Source of the DNA: Actinomycetes bacterium
GTDB lineage: Bacteria; Actinomycetota; Acidimicrobiia; Acidimicrobiales; Acidimicrobiaceae
DNA length: 64,000 bases
Assembly: GCA_021805205.1 (NCBI GenBank)
Contig: JAJZFV010000055.1
Coordinates: forward strand, 81,287 to 145,286
Direction: 5' to 3'
Shown: piece by piece, positions 54,441-62,514 of the stretch
Position numbering within the stretch: position 1 is the stretch's first letter
How the letters are laid out: each line of letters opens with the position of its first letter
Translations under genes and position numbers: made by a program
Notes under the pieces: model-generated
Seen by the model: the letters and a program-made list of their open reading frames with translations, nothing else
The model's database searches: none
What the model was told of the DNA's origin: nothing

Positions 54441-55922
54441 ATGAATAATCGACAGAGCACAAATAGTACAAAACGCAAAATCTTGGTAAATGATAGGGTT
54501 CGAAAGATAGTGATAAAAGGTGGAAAGGGTGCAGTTGCAATCGCTTCCCTTGCCTTGATTGGTTCTTCCGTAGGTTCAAATGCCCCTCAAAGTCCTACGA
54601 TTGGAATCTCTAGAACTTCATACGACTCGATGCAAGCACAAGTCTCAAGTGGTAATGGATACTGGTTGGTTACGGCTAATGGAAAGGTAAGCACATTCGG
54701 AGGAGCTACCTTTTACGGAGACATGTCTGGCCGTAAGCTAAATGCACCAATTGTAGCTATGGCATCAACTCCAGACGGCAAAGGGTATTGGCTCTTCGGG
54801 GCAGACGGTGGAGTCTTTAGCTTTGGTGATGCGAACTTCTATGGTTCAAACGGCGGTACATCATCTACAAACAGCTATGTAGGTGGAGCAAGTGCTAGCT
54901 CTCAATCTACGACGAGTACCGGTTCGTCGTCAGCTTCGCAATTGCTTCCAACAAACTGGATGGGACCATGGTCTCCCACTTCTACATATCAACCTACTGA
55001 TGTCGTATCGTACAACGGAAGTTCTTGGTTTGCCACTAATTCAGTCGCAATCAATGTAGCCCCTGGAAGCAACGGATCACCGTGGCAGTTATTGGCTGCA
55101 GCAGGCGCAAATGGGGCGGCTGGGCCTCAGGGACCTCAAGGACCTCAGGGGCCAACTGGGGCAACGGGTGCGAAGGGAGCAACTGGTCCTACGGGACCTC
55201 AGGGGCCAACTGGGGCAACGGGTGCGAAGGGAGCAACTGGTCCTACGGGACCTTCGGGTGCAACGGGAGCAACGGGAGCAACTGGGCCTCAAGGACCTCC
55301 CGGGCCTCAAGGACCTACTGGCCCCGGAGAACAGATCTTCACGGCATCTTCTAGCCCCTCAACCTATACAGTGCCAACCGGAGTAACTCAGATCGAAGTA
55401 GAGGTCTGGGGAGGCGGAGGGGGAGGAGGTGCAGACGGATCAGGCGGTAATGGCGGCGGTGGCGGAGCCGGCGGCCTCATCAAAGCAATCATCCCCACCT
55501 CTGGGGCAAGTACCTGTTCGGTAACGGTCGGAATCGGCGGTGTCGGCGGTGTCGGCGGTAGCGGGAACGGCGGCGGTCTTTCGAAAGTATCTTGTGGCGC
55601 ATCAAGCTCCCCCGCCACAGTAACAGCCGAAGGAGGCGGTGGCGGTAGCGGTATATTCGGCGGAGATGGCGGCGGAGATGGCGGTGCTACAAATTATACG
55701 TCCAATGTCACACTCTTGGCCACCACAACCGGCGGCAACGGCGGGAACGCCCTCAACGGCGGGAACGGCGGCGGCTACTATTACTTCAACAACACTAACG
55801 GTGGCAAAGGTGAAAACGGTAGCAACGGCACCGTTGTGGGTAGCGGAGGAGGAGGCAGCGGCATCTACTTCGGCGCGAACGGTGCTCCCGGTCTTGTCAT
55901 CATCACCCCAATCACCAACTAA
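54441..55922 (+). CDS. Large surface protein: GYWL repeats, binding module, collagen-like region, glycine-rich domain
   Basis: A 493-residue exported protein. A basic N-terminus and hydrophobic [14 protein letters not shown] form a signal/anchor. Residues 68-135 hold two GYWL-type repeats ([38 protein letters not shown]) common in Acidimicrobiia. A carbohydrate-binding-like module with Trp residues ([20 protein letters not shown]) follows around 165-215, then about 24 collagen-like Gly-X-Y triplets ([16 protein letters not shown]) to about residue 295, then a glycine-rich domain starting [20 protein letters not shown] and ending LVIITPI. ATG at 54441 was chosen because GGGAG lies eight bases upstream. 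Likely cell-surface or extracellular matrix adhesin; role inferred. Confidence 0.8.
   Translation: MNNRQSTNSTKRKILVNDRVRKIVIKGGKGAVAIASLALIGSSVGSNAPQSPTIGISRTSYDSMQAQVSSGNGYWLVTANGKVSTFGGATFYGDMSGRKLNAPIVAMASTPDGKGYWLFGADGGVFSFGDANFYGSNGGTSSTNSYVGGASASSQSTTSTGSSSASQLLPTNWMGPWSPTSTYQPTDVVSYNGSSWFATNSVAINVAPGSNGSPWQLLAAAGANGAAGPQGPQGPQGPTGATGAKGATGPTGPQGPTGATGAKGATGPTGPSGATGATGATGPQGPPGPQGPTGPGEQIFTASSSPSTYTVPTGVTQIEVEVWGGGGGGGADGSGGNGGGGGAGGLIKAIIPTSGASTCSVTVGIGGVGGVGGSGNGGGLSKVSCGASSSPATVTAEGGGGGSGIFGGDGGGDGGATNYTSNVTLLATTTGGNGGNALNGGNGGGYYYFNNTNGGKGENGSNGTVVGSGGGGSGIYFGANGAPGLVIITPITN
55147..55253 (+). repeat. 54-bp tandem repeat in the collagen-like region
   Basis: The unit 55147-55200 is repeated directly at 55201-55254, identical for 53 bases. 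It encodes 18 residues, six Gly-X-Y triplets ([18 protein letters not shown]). Such near-perfect repeats point to recent expansion by slippage or unequal recombination, and give length variability. Confidence 0.9.
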
Positions 55923-56110
55923 GACCAGAGGCTCATCCCTGATCTAGCGATTCGCCGAGTGATCGGGGGTGTCTCGCCCTGGCTCTCACAGATTACAGAT
56001 GTTTCAGTTTTATATCATCTAGATCGGTTCATCTAGCTCGCGTCATCTAGCTGGCAATAGTAAGGGTATCTTTGACCAGTGGGCAAAGGGAGTTGGGGAG
56101 TGTCGTTTGA
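55316..56110 (+). repeat. Duplicated block, intact copy
   Basis: Counterpart of 53341-53820. It comprises the glycine-rich 3' half of the surface-protein gene and about 190 bases after its stop. Confidence 0.7.
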
Positions 56111-56282
56111 CCCCACGCAGCCACCTCAGCGTCCGCTAAAAGACTGGTGCGCAGTGGTTTGTACTTCTGTTAGGCCCAACGGTTGGGATGTTTCCCGAAC
56201 TTTTGATCAAACCAACCGGGATGAATAGAAGCGCCCATGGAAATTGAATCGTCCACCTAGTATCGGATTGACACAAGTTGTG

Positions 56283-56410
56283 AGTTCCTCAAGCTCCATA
56301 TCGCCGTGGAGAGGAAAACGCCTTTGATCGACCTAATGGCGTTTCTCTTTGGCGACCGTGTCACTGATCGCCAGCGCGAAGTCGAAGAAGAACTAACTCC
56401 TTGCGATCCT
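56283..56410 (+). pseudogene. Possible DDE transposase fragment (IS4/IS5-like)
   Basis: A short frame encodes FLKLHIAVERKTPLIDLMA and GDRVTDRQREVEEEL, resembling the KLHIAVDxKTxxIVxxxVTxxRVxD segment of IS4/IS5-type transposases, where the second Asp of the DDE triad follows. Stops occur on both sides. Similarity is short, so this is tentative. Confidence 0.4.
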
Positions 56411-56511
56411 TGACTGACGGGGACCGGGGCGGCGTGCCTACCACGTTAAATTGACCCACCCACCAGTGAGACTTGACTGTGAAACATTGAAAGCAACGGA
56501 GGAGTCATCAA

Positions 56512-56920
56512 GTGCTGAAGAGCAAGGAAATTTAAGAATTCTATAGAATTAGCAGCACAAGGACAAAGAGATAGCGAGATATCTCAATTTACCGGAGTCT
56601 TTTAGAATACGATTCTTTAGTCCGTCCGCAATGGAGCGGTGCGCGAAACTAAAGCACCTGGAGCCCCCGGCAGATCACAACCTATTCCTTGCAATGAGAT
56701 GATTAGCGGTATTGTCAAAGACGGACTGATCAGTGCTCCGACGATACTCTCTCGAATATAGCCTTTGGACTGTAGCAGTAAAGTGATGGCGTTCCGTAAT
56801 TTCGTGAAATCTATCAAGCCAAATACCAAACCTCACGCCAAGACGCCCATTCGCTATGAAAGGAAACCGGGAGCTCAGTTCCAACTTGAATATGGACTCT
56901 CTGGCTACGAAGATCACTGA
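56512..56920 (+). pseudogene. IS21-family IstA transposase remnant
   Basis: The start has a good ribosome site (GGAGGA) and reads LKSKEI, then after a frameshift ELAAQGQRDSEISQFTGV (the helix-turn-helix), KDGLISAPTILSRI, MAFRNFVKSIKPNTKP and IRYERKPGAQFQLEYG. These are IstA landmarks (xEGLISAPTILREI, LRxFVRSLRP, VRFETxPGEQAQVDWG). Three TAG codons interrupt it and the catalytic core after about residue 130 is lost. IstB is absent. Non-functional. Confidence 0.85.
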
Positions 56921-57151
56921 GGAACAAGGAGAGACATCGCTGGACTCTTAGTGGCAATGTTTTGCAGCAGAAGGGTCTTGGTGGAATCAACTAGTTCAAA
57001 TTCAATTTGGGTTAGACTTAAATGCGCTGTTATTGCGATCGCGGTTCACCTCCGATAACTTCGCTCATTTCAGGGGCAGTTGCATCAAACAGCGACTGGC
57101 ACCATTTCGCTTGGCGATCGCGGCGCTATTGAAAGATGCCTAAGGACGGTT

Positions 57152-58531
57152 ATGGAAAGTCAGGTCTACTCCAAACGCGAAAAGGCACTTTTAGCGGTTT
57201 CGCTACTTGCAATAGTTTCAACTATCGCCTTTGAGAACCTAGCCACCACCTCCGACCTCGCCGCAATAGGAAGGCACTTTCACACCACCACGCTTCTCCC
57301 GCTAATTTTGAGCCTCTATCTAGGGGCGGAGTTATTCGGAGTAGTAGTCCTGGGTGAAGCTTCAAGACGTTTAGGTAATAAGAGAGCTGCACTAGCTGGA
57401 ATCCTCATCTTTCAGCTGGGAATAGTCCTAGTTGCAATAAGCCCATCTATAACACTACTTCTCTTAGCTAGGATCGTTCAAGCTATTGGAGGCGGTACCT
57501 TTGGCTCAATTGGTTACGTCATAATCAAAGAAGTATTCGACGAGAGCGAAAGGCCGCGGATCTTCTTTGGCTTCTCCCTGGCATGGGTTCTTCCATCCCT
57601 CTTCGCCCCGGTTCTCTCTGGATTTTTAGCTCAAAGCCTTGGATGGCAGGCTCCATTTCTAATCGTACTTCCAGTCTCCATAACATCCACAATCCTTACC
57701 GCGATGTCGTTGAAGAGCCAACCAGCACCAGTGACATCGCGAGTAGGTAACAGAGACTCTTCAAAACGAATCGTGGCTGTGATTGCACTCTCATCAGGAC
57801 TTTCTCTAGCTTTACGATTAACAAATGGAGATGTAACTGCACTCAGTTACCTTTTAGCCATCCCATTACTGCTACTTGCTGGGGTCGGTGGATACCGACT
57901 ACTACCCTTTGATGCCATAAAAAGAGCCAACCAACTCAAATGGTTGATAATATTTCGATTTCTGACTGACATAGCCTTTTTTGGCATCGACGGCCTTCTA
58001 CCACTCTTATTTTTCAAGGATCGGCACCTCTCGCTCACTACCGCCGGGGCGACCTTGACTACCGCTGCAATCTCATGGAGCCTTGGATCTTGGATAAACT
58101 CGAAATTCACTCGTAAAGATCGGCGCGCTCGAATTCTCTTGATCGGGGCGATCGTGGCCCTTGTTGGAGTAGCAAGCACTTCTCTTTCAATACTGCTACA
58201 CCTTCCAACTGCGATCGTCGTTGCCTCTTGGACCATCACTGGCCTTGGTATGGGTGGAATCTACGTGACGATATCGGTTGCAACCTTGGACTTCGCACCC
58301 GATGATGCTACCGAACTAGTAACTTCAGCCCTCGCCCTCGCAGATATTACCGGTATCGCTGTGGGAACTGGAGTCGTCGGCACCTTCGTCTCAATCGCAT
58401 ATTCAATGGGCATCACTCACGCCGTTAGCGCCGGGGTACTGACTGGCACCGTTGCAGCTTGCGCCATCTTCATCTTTACGGCATTCGTCTCGCACAAGAT
58501 TCATCTTCCTGAAACTAGCTACATTGCATGA
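57152..58531 (+). CDS. MFS transporter
   Basis: A 459-residue protein with twelve or more helices. EASRRLGNKRAALAGI is the MFS loop after helix 2 and RIVQAIGGGTFGSIGYVI matches the drug-proton antiporter motif C region loosely. ATG at 57152 has AAGGA five bases upstream; the frame opens earlier at 57080 without a site. Overlaps the next gene by ATGA, forming a two-gene operon. Substrate unknown, perhaps drugs. Confidence 0.82.
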   Translation: MESQVYSKREKALLAVSLLAIVSTIAFENLATTSDLAAIGRHFHTTTLLPLILSLYLGAELFGVVVLGEASRRLGNKRAALAGILIFQLGIVLVAISPSITLLLLARIVQAIGGGTFGSIGYVIIKEVFDESERPRIFFGFSLAWVLPSLFAPVLSGFLAQSLGWQAPFLIVLPVSITSTILTAMSLKSQPAPVTSRVGNRDSSKRIVAVIALSSGLSLALRLTNGDVTALSYLLAIPLLLLAGVGGYRLLPFDAIKRANQLKWLIIFRFLTDIAFFGIDGLLPLLFFKDRHLSLTTAGATLTTAAISWSLGSWINSKFTRKDRRARILLIGAIVALVGVASTSLSILLHLPTAIVVASWTITGLGMGGIYVTISVATLDFAPDDATELVTSALALADITGIAVGTGVVGTFVSIAYSMGITHAVSAGVLTGTVAACAIFIFTAFVSHKIHLPETSYIA

Positions 58532-58881
58532 ATCTAGATGGCACAGCAGCAGACTTTGATCAATCTATCGTCGAACTTATAGCGAAAGCACTATTCGAAG
58601 AGGACGATTCAATCCGGCTAAAGATCCACGTTGCAACCAATAAGGGGAGGAGTCGCTTCAAGGTACCTACCTCTCGCGGCATCGAAGTCGACGTTGCAGC
58701 TCCCGCTGTTGAAGGAAGGGCCAATCGCGAAGTGATGTCCCTGATAAGCAAGACCTTAGAGGTAAAGGTAGCCCAGCTCGAGATAGCAGGAGGAGAGCAC
58801 TCCCGAAATAAAGTTGTAAAAATCAGCCAAGCAAATAAGGAAAAGATAGAGGCAGCGTTATTTAAGGCAATAAAAAGGTAG
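58528..58881 (+). CDS. DUF167 (YggU-like) protein
   Basis: A 117-residue protein of the DUF167/UPF0235 family. The core reads KIHVATNKGRSRFK, VDVAAPAVEGRANREVMSLI, and IAGGEHSRNKVVKI, matching the family pattern (PPVDGKANxAL, GxxSRxK). Function unknown; structures show a small alpha/beta fold. In many Actinobacteria it follows an integral membrane gene; here it follows MFS with a 4-base overlap. Confidence 0.88.
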   Translation: MNLDGTAADFDQSIVELIAKALFEEDDSIRLKIHVATNKGRSRFKVPTSRGIEVDVAAPAVEGRANREVMSLISKTLEVKVAQLEIAGGEHSRNKVVKISQANKEKIEAALFKAIKR

Positions 58882-59436
58882 GTGCTCGCAACCTGGTTTG
58901 GAGAGGCTGCGAGCACTATTGATGCATGGTTTGATGCACCAAATAGCAGGTGTGGCGGACCACCATTTAAAACACTGGCACCACCCGTAGAGCTAAAAAT
59001 AGTTCCTTTTGGCACTCCTAGAGGTCGTGCCAACGAACTCGATTCAGCCACGTAGCGGAACACGCATCCATAACGGTAGATCTAATGACACCAACAAGGG
59101 CTGCCGTTCCGCTCCTAACTCTTTATTCTCGTCATTTGGCACTTTTAAATTCGCCAAGAAGTAAAGACCTACAACTGGGGTCCCCAAACTCCTCCCGCAG
59201 CCAGACCAACAGTTGCTCCAAATTCTTGACGAACTATCCGTTCAACTTCAAAACGACCGAGACGTTAGAAACACTCTAACAGTCAAAAGTAATAATGTAC
59301 GTACAATTTATATTAATCTACTAGAATCAACACTCAAAACTGAACCAATTTAGCGCTCGCTAAATACTGCTAAGCGATAACTGAAGCATTGACAAGCAAT
59401 TGAATAGATATTGAAGCTTAAGAGAGGAACCGTATC
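58882..59436. other. Intergenic region with a 9-bp hairpin
   Basis: GTGCTCGCA (58882-58890) and TGCGAGCAC (58908-58916) form a stem right after the DUF167 stop, a likely weak terminator. The rest is about 500 bases with no gene; a 10-base palindrome TGTACGTACA at 59296 and TTGACA at 59389 may belong to the promoter of the next gene. Confidence 0.45.
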
Positions 59437-60804
59437 GTGGAGACAATAGTCCTAAGCACACCCGAACTTGGAGATAGAAGTTACATAGTCCACGATGGAC
59501 AAAAAGCACTAGTAATTGATCCTCAGCGCGACATCAAAAGGGTAATCGAAGCTGCTAGCGATGCAGGGGTTGAGATTGTGGCTATCGCCGAATCACACAT
59601 GCACAACGACTACCTAACCGGAGGATATGAGTTAGCCGCCCTCCTCGGAGTGCCCTATCTCGTCAACGAAAAGGATACCGTAGCTTTTGAGAGGACTGGG
59701 GTATTCGATGGTTTCGAGATGAAGATCGGCCAGTTGAATCTCAAAGTCATCGCAACACCCGGACACACTCCTACCCATATCTCATTCGAGGTAACCGATA
59801 CCGACGGCAAAGGCACGATCTTCTCAGGTGGATCCCTGCTCTATGGATCGGTTGGGCGACCAGACCTTCTTGGACCAGAGCTGGTTGACCTCCTCGCACG
59901 CAGCCAATACCGTAGCGTAAACCATCTAGCATCTACCCTTCCCGACGACTTCGCAGTAGCTCCGACCCATGGATTTGGCTCGTTCTGCTCCTCGAACACC
60001 TGTGATGTCGCGAATGATTCGACCATTGGCGCCGAAAAAGCTTACAACTTTGCCCTAACGATCAAGGACGAGGATGAATTCAAGAAGGTTCTATTGGACG
60101 GACTCGACGAGTGGCCCACCTACTACGCCCATATGGGCCCCCTAAATCAGGAGGGGCCATCCTCCTACTTCGACAGCATACCGCCGCTTCTATCAGACGA
60201 GGAATTATCCAAGGTGATCAAGGATGGGGCATTCGTTGTTGATCTTCGAGATGGAGAAGCCTTTGCAGCTGAACACATCACGGGGACCCTAGCCCTAGGC
60301 GTTGGCAATAGCTTCTCGGCATACTTTGGTTGGGCCTACCCATGGGGTGAAGAGATCGCATTCGTTGCATCAAACCTCTCACAGGTACTTGAGGCCAAAA
60401 GACAACTTGCCCGCATCGGAGTTGAAAACGTGGTGGGCTATACGCTGTTTTCGCGAACCAACCCAGAGGTGCTCAAGCGGGCAACCATGGAGTTAGTGAC
60501 CTTTCCCGGCCTAGCCCAAGCACTTGCAAAGCAGAAGGCTCCGATCGTCGATGTGAGGCGTAGGAACGAAAATAGCGCATTATCGCTTCCAGGTGCAATC
60601 AATATTCCGGTTCACAGGCTGTTTGAGCGATACGAAGAACTAGACCCGATTAAGGATGAGACGATATATGTCCATTGCGCCGGCGGTTATCGATCCGTCT
60701 TTGGAGCCTCGATCCTAAAAAAGCTCGGCTTCAAGGTGATCGCAGTTCGAGATAGCTTCACCGAAGAGGCTCGAAACCTCGTAGCATCACGACTTGCCGC
60801 CTAA
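59437..60804 (+). CDS. MBL-fold hydrolase with two rhodanese domains (persulfide dioxygenase-like)
   Basis: A 455-residue protein. Residues 1-240 form a metallo-beta-lactamase domain with the metal motif ESHMHNDYLTGG, where the usual second HxxxDH His is Tyr, as in related actinobacterial MBL-rhodanese proteins, and further ligands in TPGHTPTH and APTHGFG. Two rhodanese domains follow. The first (VDLRDGEAFAAEHI) lacks the active Cys loop; the second has VHCAGGYRSVFGAS with catalytic Cys. Likely oxidises or transfers glutathione or other thiol persulfide sulfur. GTG start with GAGAGGAA upstream. Ends in a strong terminator. Confidence 0.9.
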   Translation: METIVLSTPELGDRSYIVHDGQKALVIDPQRDIKRVIEAASDAGVEIVAIAESHMHNDYLTGGYELAALLGVPYLVNEKDTVAFERTGVFDGFEMKIGQLNLKVIATPGHTPTHISFEVTDTDGKGTIFSGGSLLYGSVGRPDLLGPELVDLLARSQYRSVNHLASTLPDDFAVAPTHGFGSFCSSNTCDVANDSTIGAEKAYNFALTIKDEDEFKKVLLDGLDEWPTYYAHMGPLNQEGPSSYFDSIPPLLSDEELSKVIKDGAFVVDLRDGEAFAAEHITGTLALGVGNSFSAYFGWAYPWGEEIAFVASNLSQVLEAKRQLARIGVENVVGYTLFSRTNPEVLKRATMELVTFPGLAQALAKQKAPIVDVRRRNENSALSLPGAINIPVHRLFERYEELDPIKDETIYVHCAGGYRSVFGASILKKLGFKVIAVRDSFTEEARNLVASRLAA

Positions 60805-60814
60805 ATACACAAGA

Positions 60815-60853
60815 GGGGGCCGGTGACGCTACGAAGCCTAGTCACCGGCCCCC
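60815..60853 (+). terminator. 13-bp GC-rich terminator hairpin
   Basis: GGGGGCCGGTGAC and GTCACCGGCCCCC enclose a 13-base loop just after the MBL-rhodanese stop and before the convergent NYN gene. The following bases (CCTTCTCT) are only mildly T-rich. Probably stops transcription from both sides. Confidence 0.8.
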
Positions 60854-60925
60854 CTTCTCTGCTGAATCCACTAATCTTTGGCGCGTCGAGTTCCGTTTTT
60901 ACCGAGCTTCGCAATCAAAGGAAGC

Positions 60926-61834
60926 TTACTTTTTACCAAGCTCACTCCAAAACCCTTCCCGCATGGCATCGGCTAGGTGCGAAGGCAGTTGAGTGCCCCT
61001 TGGCATATCGAAGTACTCCAGGGTATATCGCAGGAGACGAAAGTGAGTACTCTCTGGCACCTGTGGTTTGCTCCTCAAAGTACTTTCAACTTCAACCGCA
61101 CTAGCCATCATCTTGAATCTTCGAGCAAAGTTGCCACCTACCAAAACAACATCCTGCAACGTAACCTGCTCGCTTCGGGGTTGATACACCTCCTCCTGTT
61201 CAGGCGGAGCTACTTGCGTCACGTCGGATCCGATCAACTCCAACGGAGCCCACTTTGGCTTTGTAGCTTGAGGCTTAGGCGGAGGGGTGAAGTATTTACC
61301 GAGAAGAGTTCCACTCATTAGAAAGACGTCGTCAGCTTCTGCTCGAAGTTCGGGCGAAAGGGAGTTACCGTCGCTTCCAATAGCCATGATGTATACCTTG
61401 ACCCCAAAGCTTTGGGCTGTAGCGACGCCCTCTACAAAGTCACCATCTCCTCCTAAAATTACCGCTGTCGCTACAGAATTTTGTCGAGCTAAGGCATTTA
61501 GATCGAGCAGCAGCATAGTGTCGACGTTCTTTTGAACCCCATTCGCAGTTAAATGACCGATCCGAGTCTTGACCTCTGGGAGTACATTGATCTTTTGGTG
61601 TTCCTTAGTCGGCACCCGATCTGGTGCTGCATCGTACCAGTAGACCCGGAGCAACTCTCGATCGTTTGCCATCTTCTTTGAGTAGCTCTTGATCATGTTG
61701 ATCAAGTCGCGATAGTCGATCTTTACATTGGAGCGATTGTAGCTTTCAACCTCTTCTCTCTCGCCAAAGACCGCAGTTATGCCGGCAGCCCATAGGTATC
61801 CAGCATCGACAAATACGGCATATCTACCGTCCAT
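60926..61834 (-). CDS. NYN-domain (LabA/DUF88-like) putative ribonuclease
   Basis: A 302-residue protein. The NYN/PIN-like domain (residues 1-190) shows acidic residues in YAVFVDAGYLW, VDTMLLLDLNAL and ILGGDGDFV, which together form the metal-binding site of this nuclease fold. A Pro-rich linker (PPPKPQATKPK) and a C-terminal domain of about 110 residues (winged or OST-HTH-like, uncertain) follow. ATG at 61834 has GAGGGG eight bases upstream; the longer frame to 61987 overlaps the preceding methyltransferase. Operon with methyltransferase and uvrB. RNA-related role likely. Confidence 0.8.
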   Translation of the reverse strand: MDGRYAVFVDAGYLWAAGITAVFGEREEVESYNRSNVKIDYRDLINMIKSYSKKMANDRELLRVYWYDAAPDRVPTKEHQKINVLPEVKTRIGHLTANGVQKNVDTMLLLDLNALARQNSVATAVILGGDGDFVEGVATAQSFGVKVYIMAIGSDGNSLSPELRAEADDVFLMSGTLLGKYFTPPPKPQATKPKWAPLELIGSDVTQVAPPEQEEVYQPRSEQVTLQDVVLVGGNFARRFKMMASAVEVESTLRSKPQVPESTHFRLLRYTLEYFDMPRGTQLPSHLADAMREGFWSELGKK

Positions 61835-61850
61835 ATCTACAACCCCTCGA

Positions 61851-62489
61851 CTATGCGCTCTTATGCAAAGCGGTCCAAATTCCATTTCCAGAGGCCGCGG
61901 TGAAGGCTTGGTACTTGAGCCCCAGAGCCTTACGAACGTCGTAAGGAGAGAGGTATATTGGAGTTCCATCGCCCTTGGTCGAAACAAAGAAACAGGTTCC
62001 GCCTACTTTCAAAATTCGATCGACTTCGGCAGGAAACAGAAGTGAATTGACGATAACCACCGCATCGAAGCTCTCCGATGGAAATGGGAGGCGGGCACCA
62101 TCACAGTTGATCTGATCAGCCTCAGGATAGTTAGAATTTCGTAGCATCTCATGTGATATATCGATACCCACGGCCTCGTCGAAGTACCCCTTGAGGATCT
62201 CAAGAACCTCTCCAGTGCCACAGCCAACTTCAAGGGCTCGTCCGGTGGTAAATTGAATTCGATCGAAGGCATCCATGACCATGGAGCATCCTTCATTTTC
62301 ACGCTCTTTCCACTCAAGCGCCATTGAGTCAAAGAGGTCGGCGACCTTTTGGGCTCGGATACCATCCCAACTTCCATCGTTGAAGGCAGCCCCCTTTACC
62401 ACGGCTCTCATCGGATGAGCTCCATCGGCGATACCGCCTACTGGTTCGATTACCGCTTCGAGTACCCGAGGGAGAAAGATATGTGACAA
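61851..62489 (-). CDS. Class I SAM-dependent methyltransferase
   Basis: A 212-residue enzyme. Motif I ALEVGCGTGEVLEILKG near residue 73, acidic GIDIS, and FDAVVIVNSLLFPAEVDRILKVGG typical of Methyltransf_11. Target unknown. The start codon appears to be TTG at 62489; an ATG at 62411 is possible. It begins 25 bases after the uvrB stop, so it is co-transcribed with uvrB and the NYN gene. Confidence 0.82.
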   Translation of the reverse strand: MSHIFLPRVLEAVIEPVGGIADGAHPMRAVVKGAAFNDGSWDGIRAQKVADLFDSMALEWKERENEGCSMVMDAFDRIQFTTGRALEVGCGTGEVLEILKGYFDEAVGIDISHEMLRNSNYPEADQINCDGARLPFPSESFDAVVIVNSLLFPAEVDRILKVGGTCFFVSTKGDGTPIYLSPYDVRKALGLKYQAFTAASGNGIWTALHKSA

Positions 62490-62514
62490 AGTTAGCCTTT
62501 CGTAATCGCAGCGA

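Noticed and set aside
55107-55330. Tandem repeats considered as CRISPR array
   Set aside because: The periodicity is of Gly-X-Y codons inside one open frame, with no spacers or palindromic repeat units.
56617-56917. Two minus-strand frames of 70 and 80 codons
   Set aside because: They lie opposite the IS21 istA remnant, which explains the coding-like composition.
59085-59279. 64-codon plus-strand frame before the MBL-rhodanese gene
   Set aside because: No ribosome site and Ser/Asn-rich text without family resemblance; probably chance.
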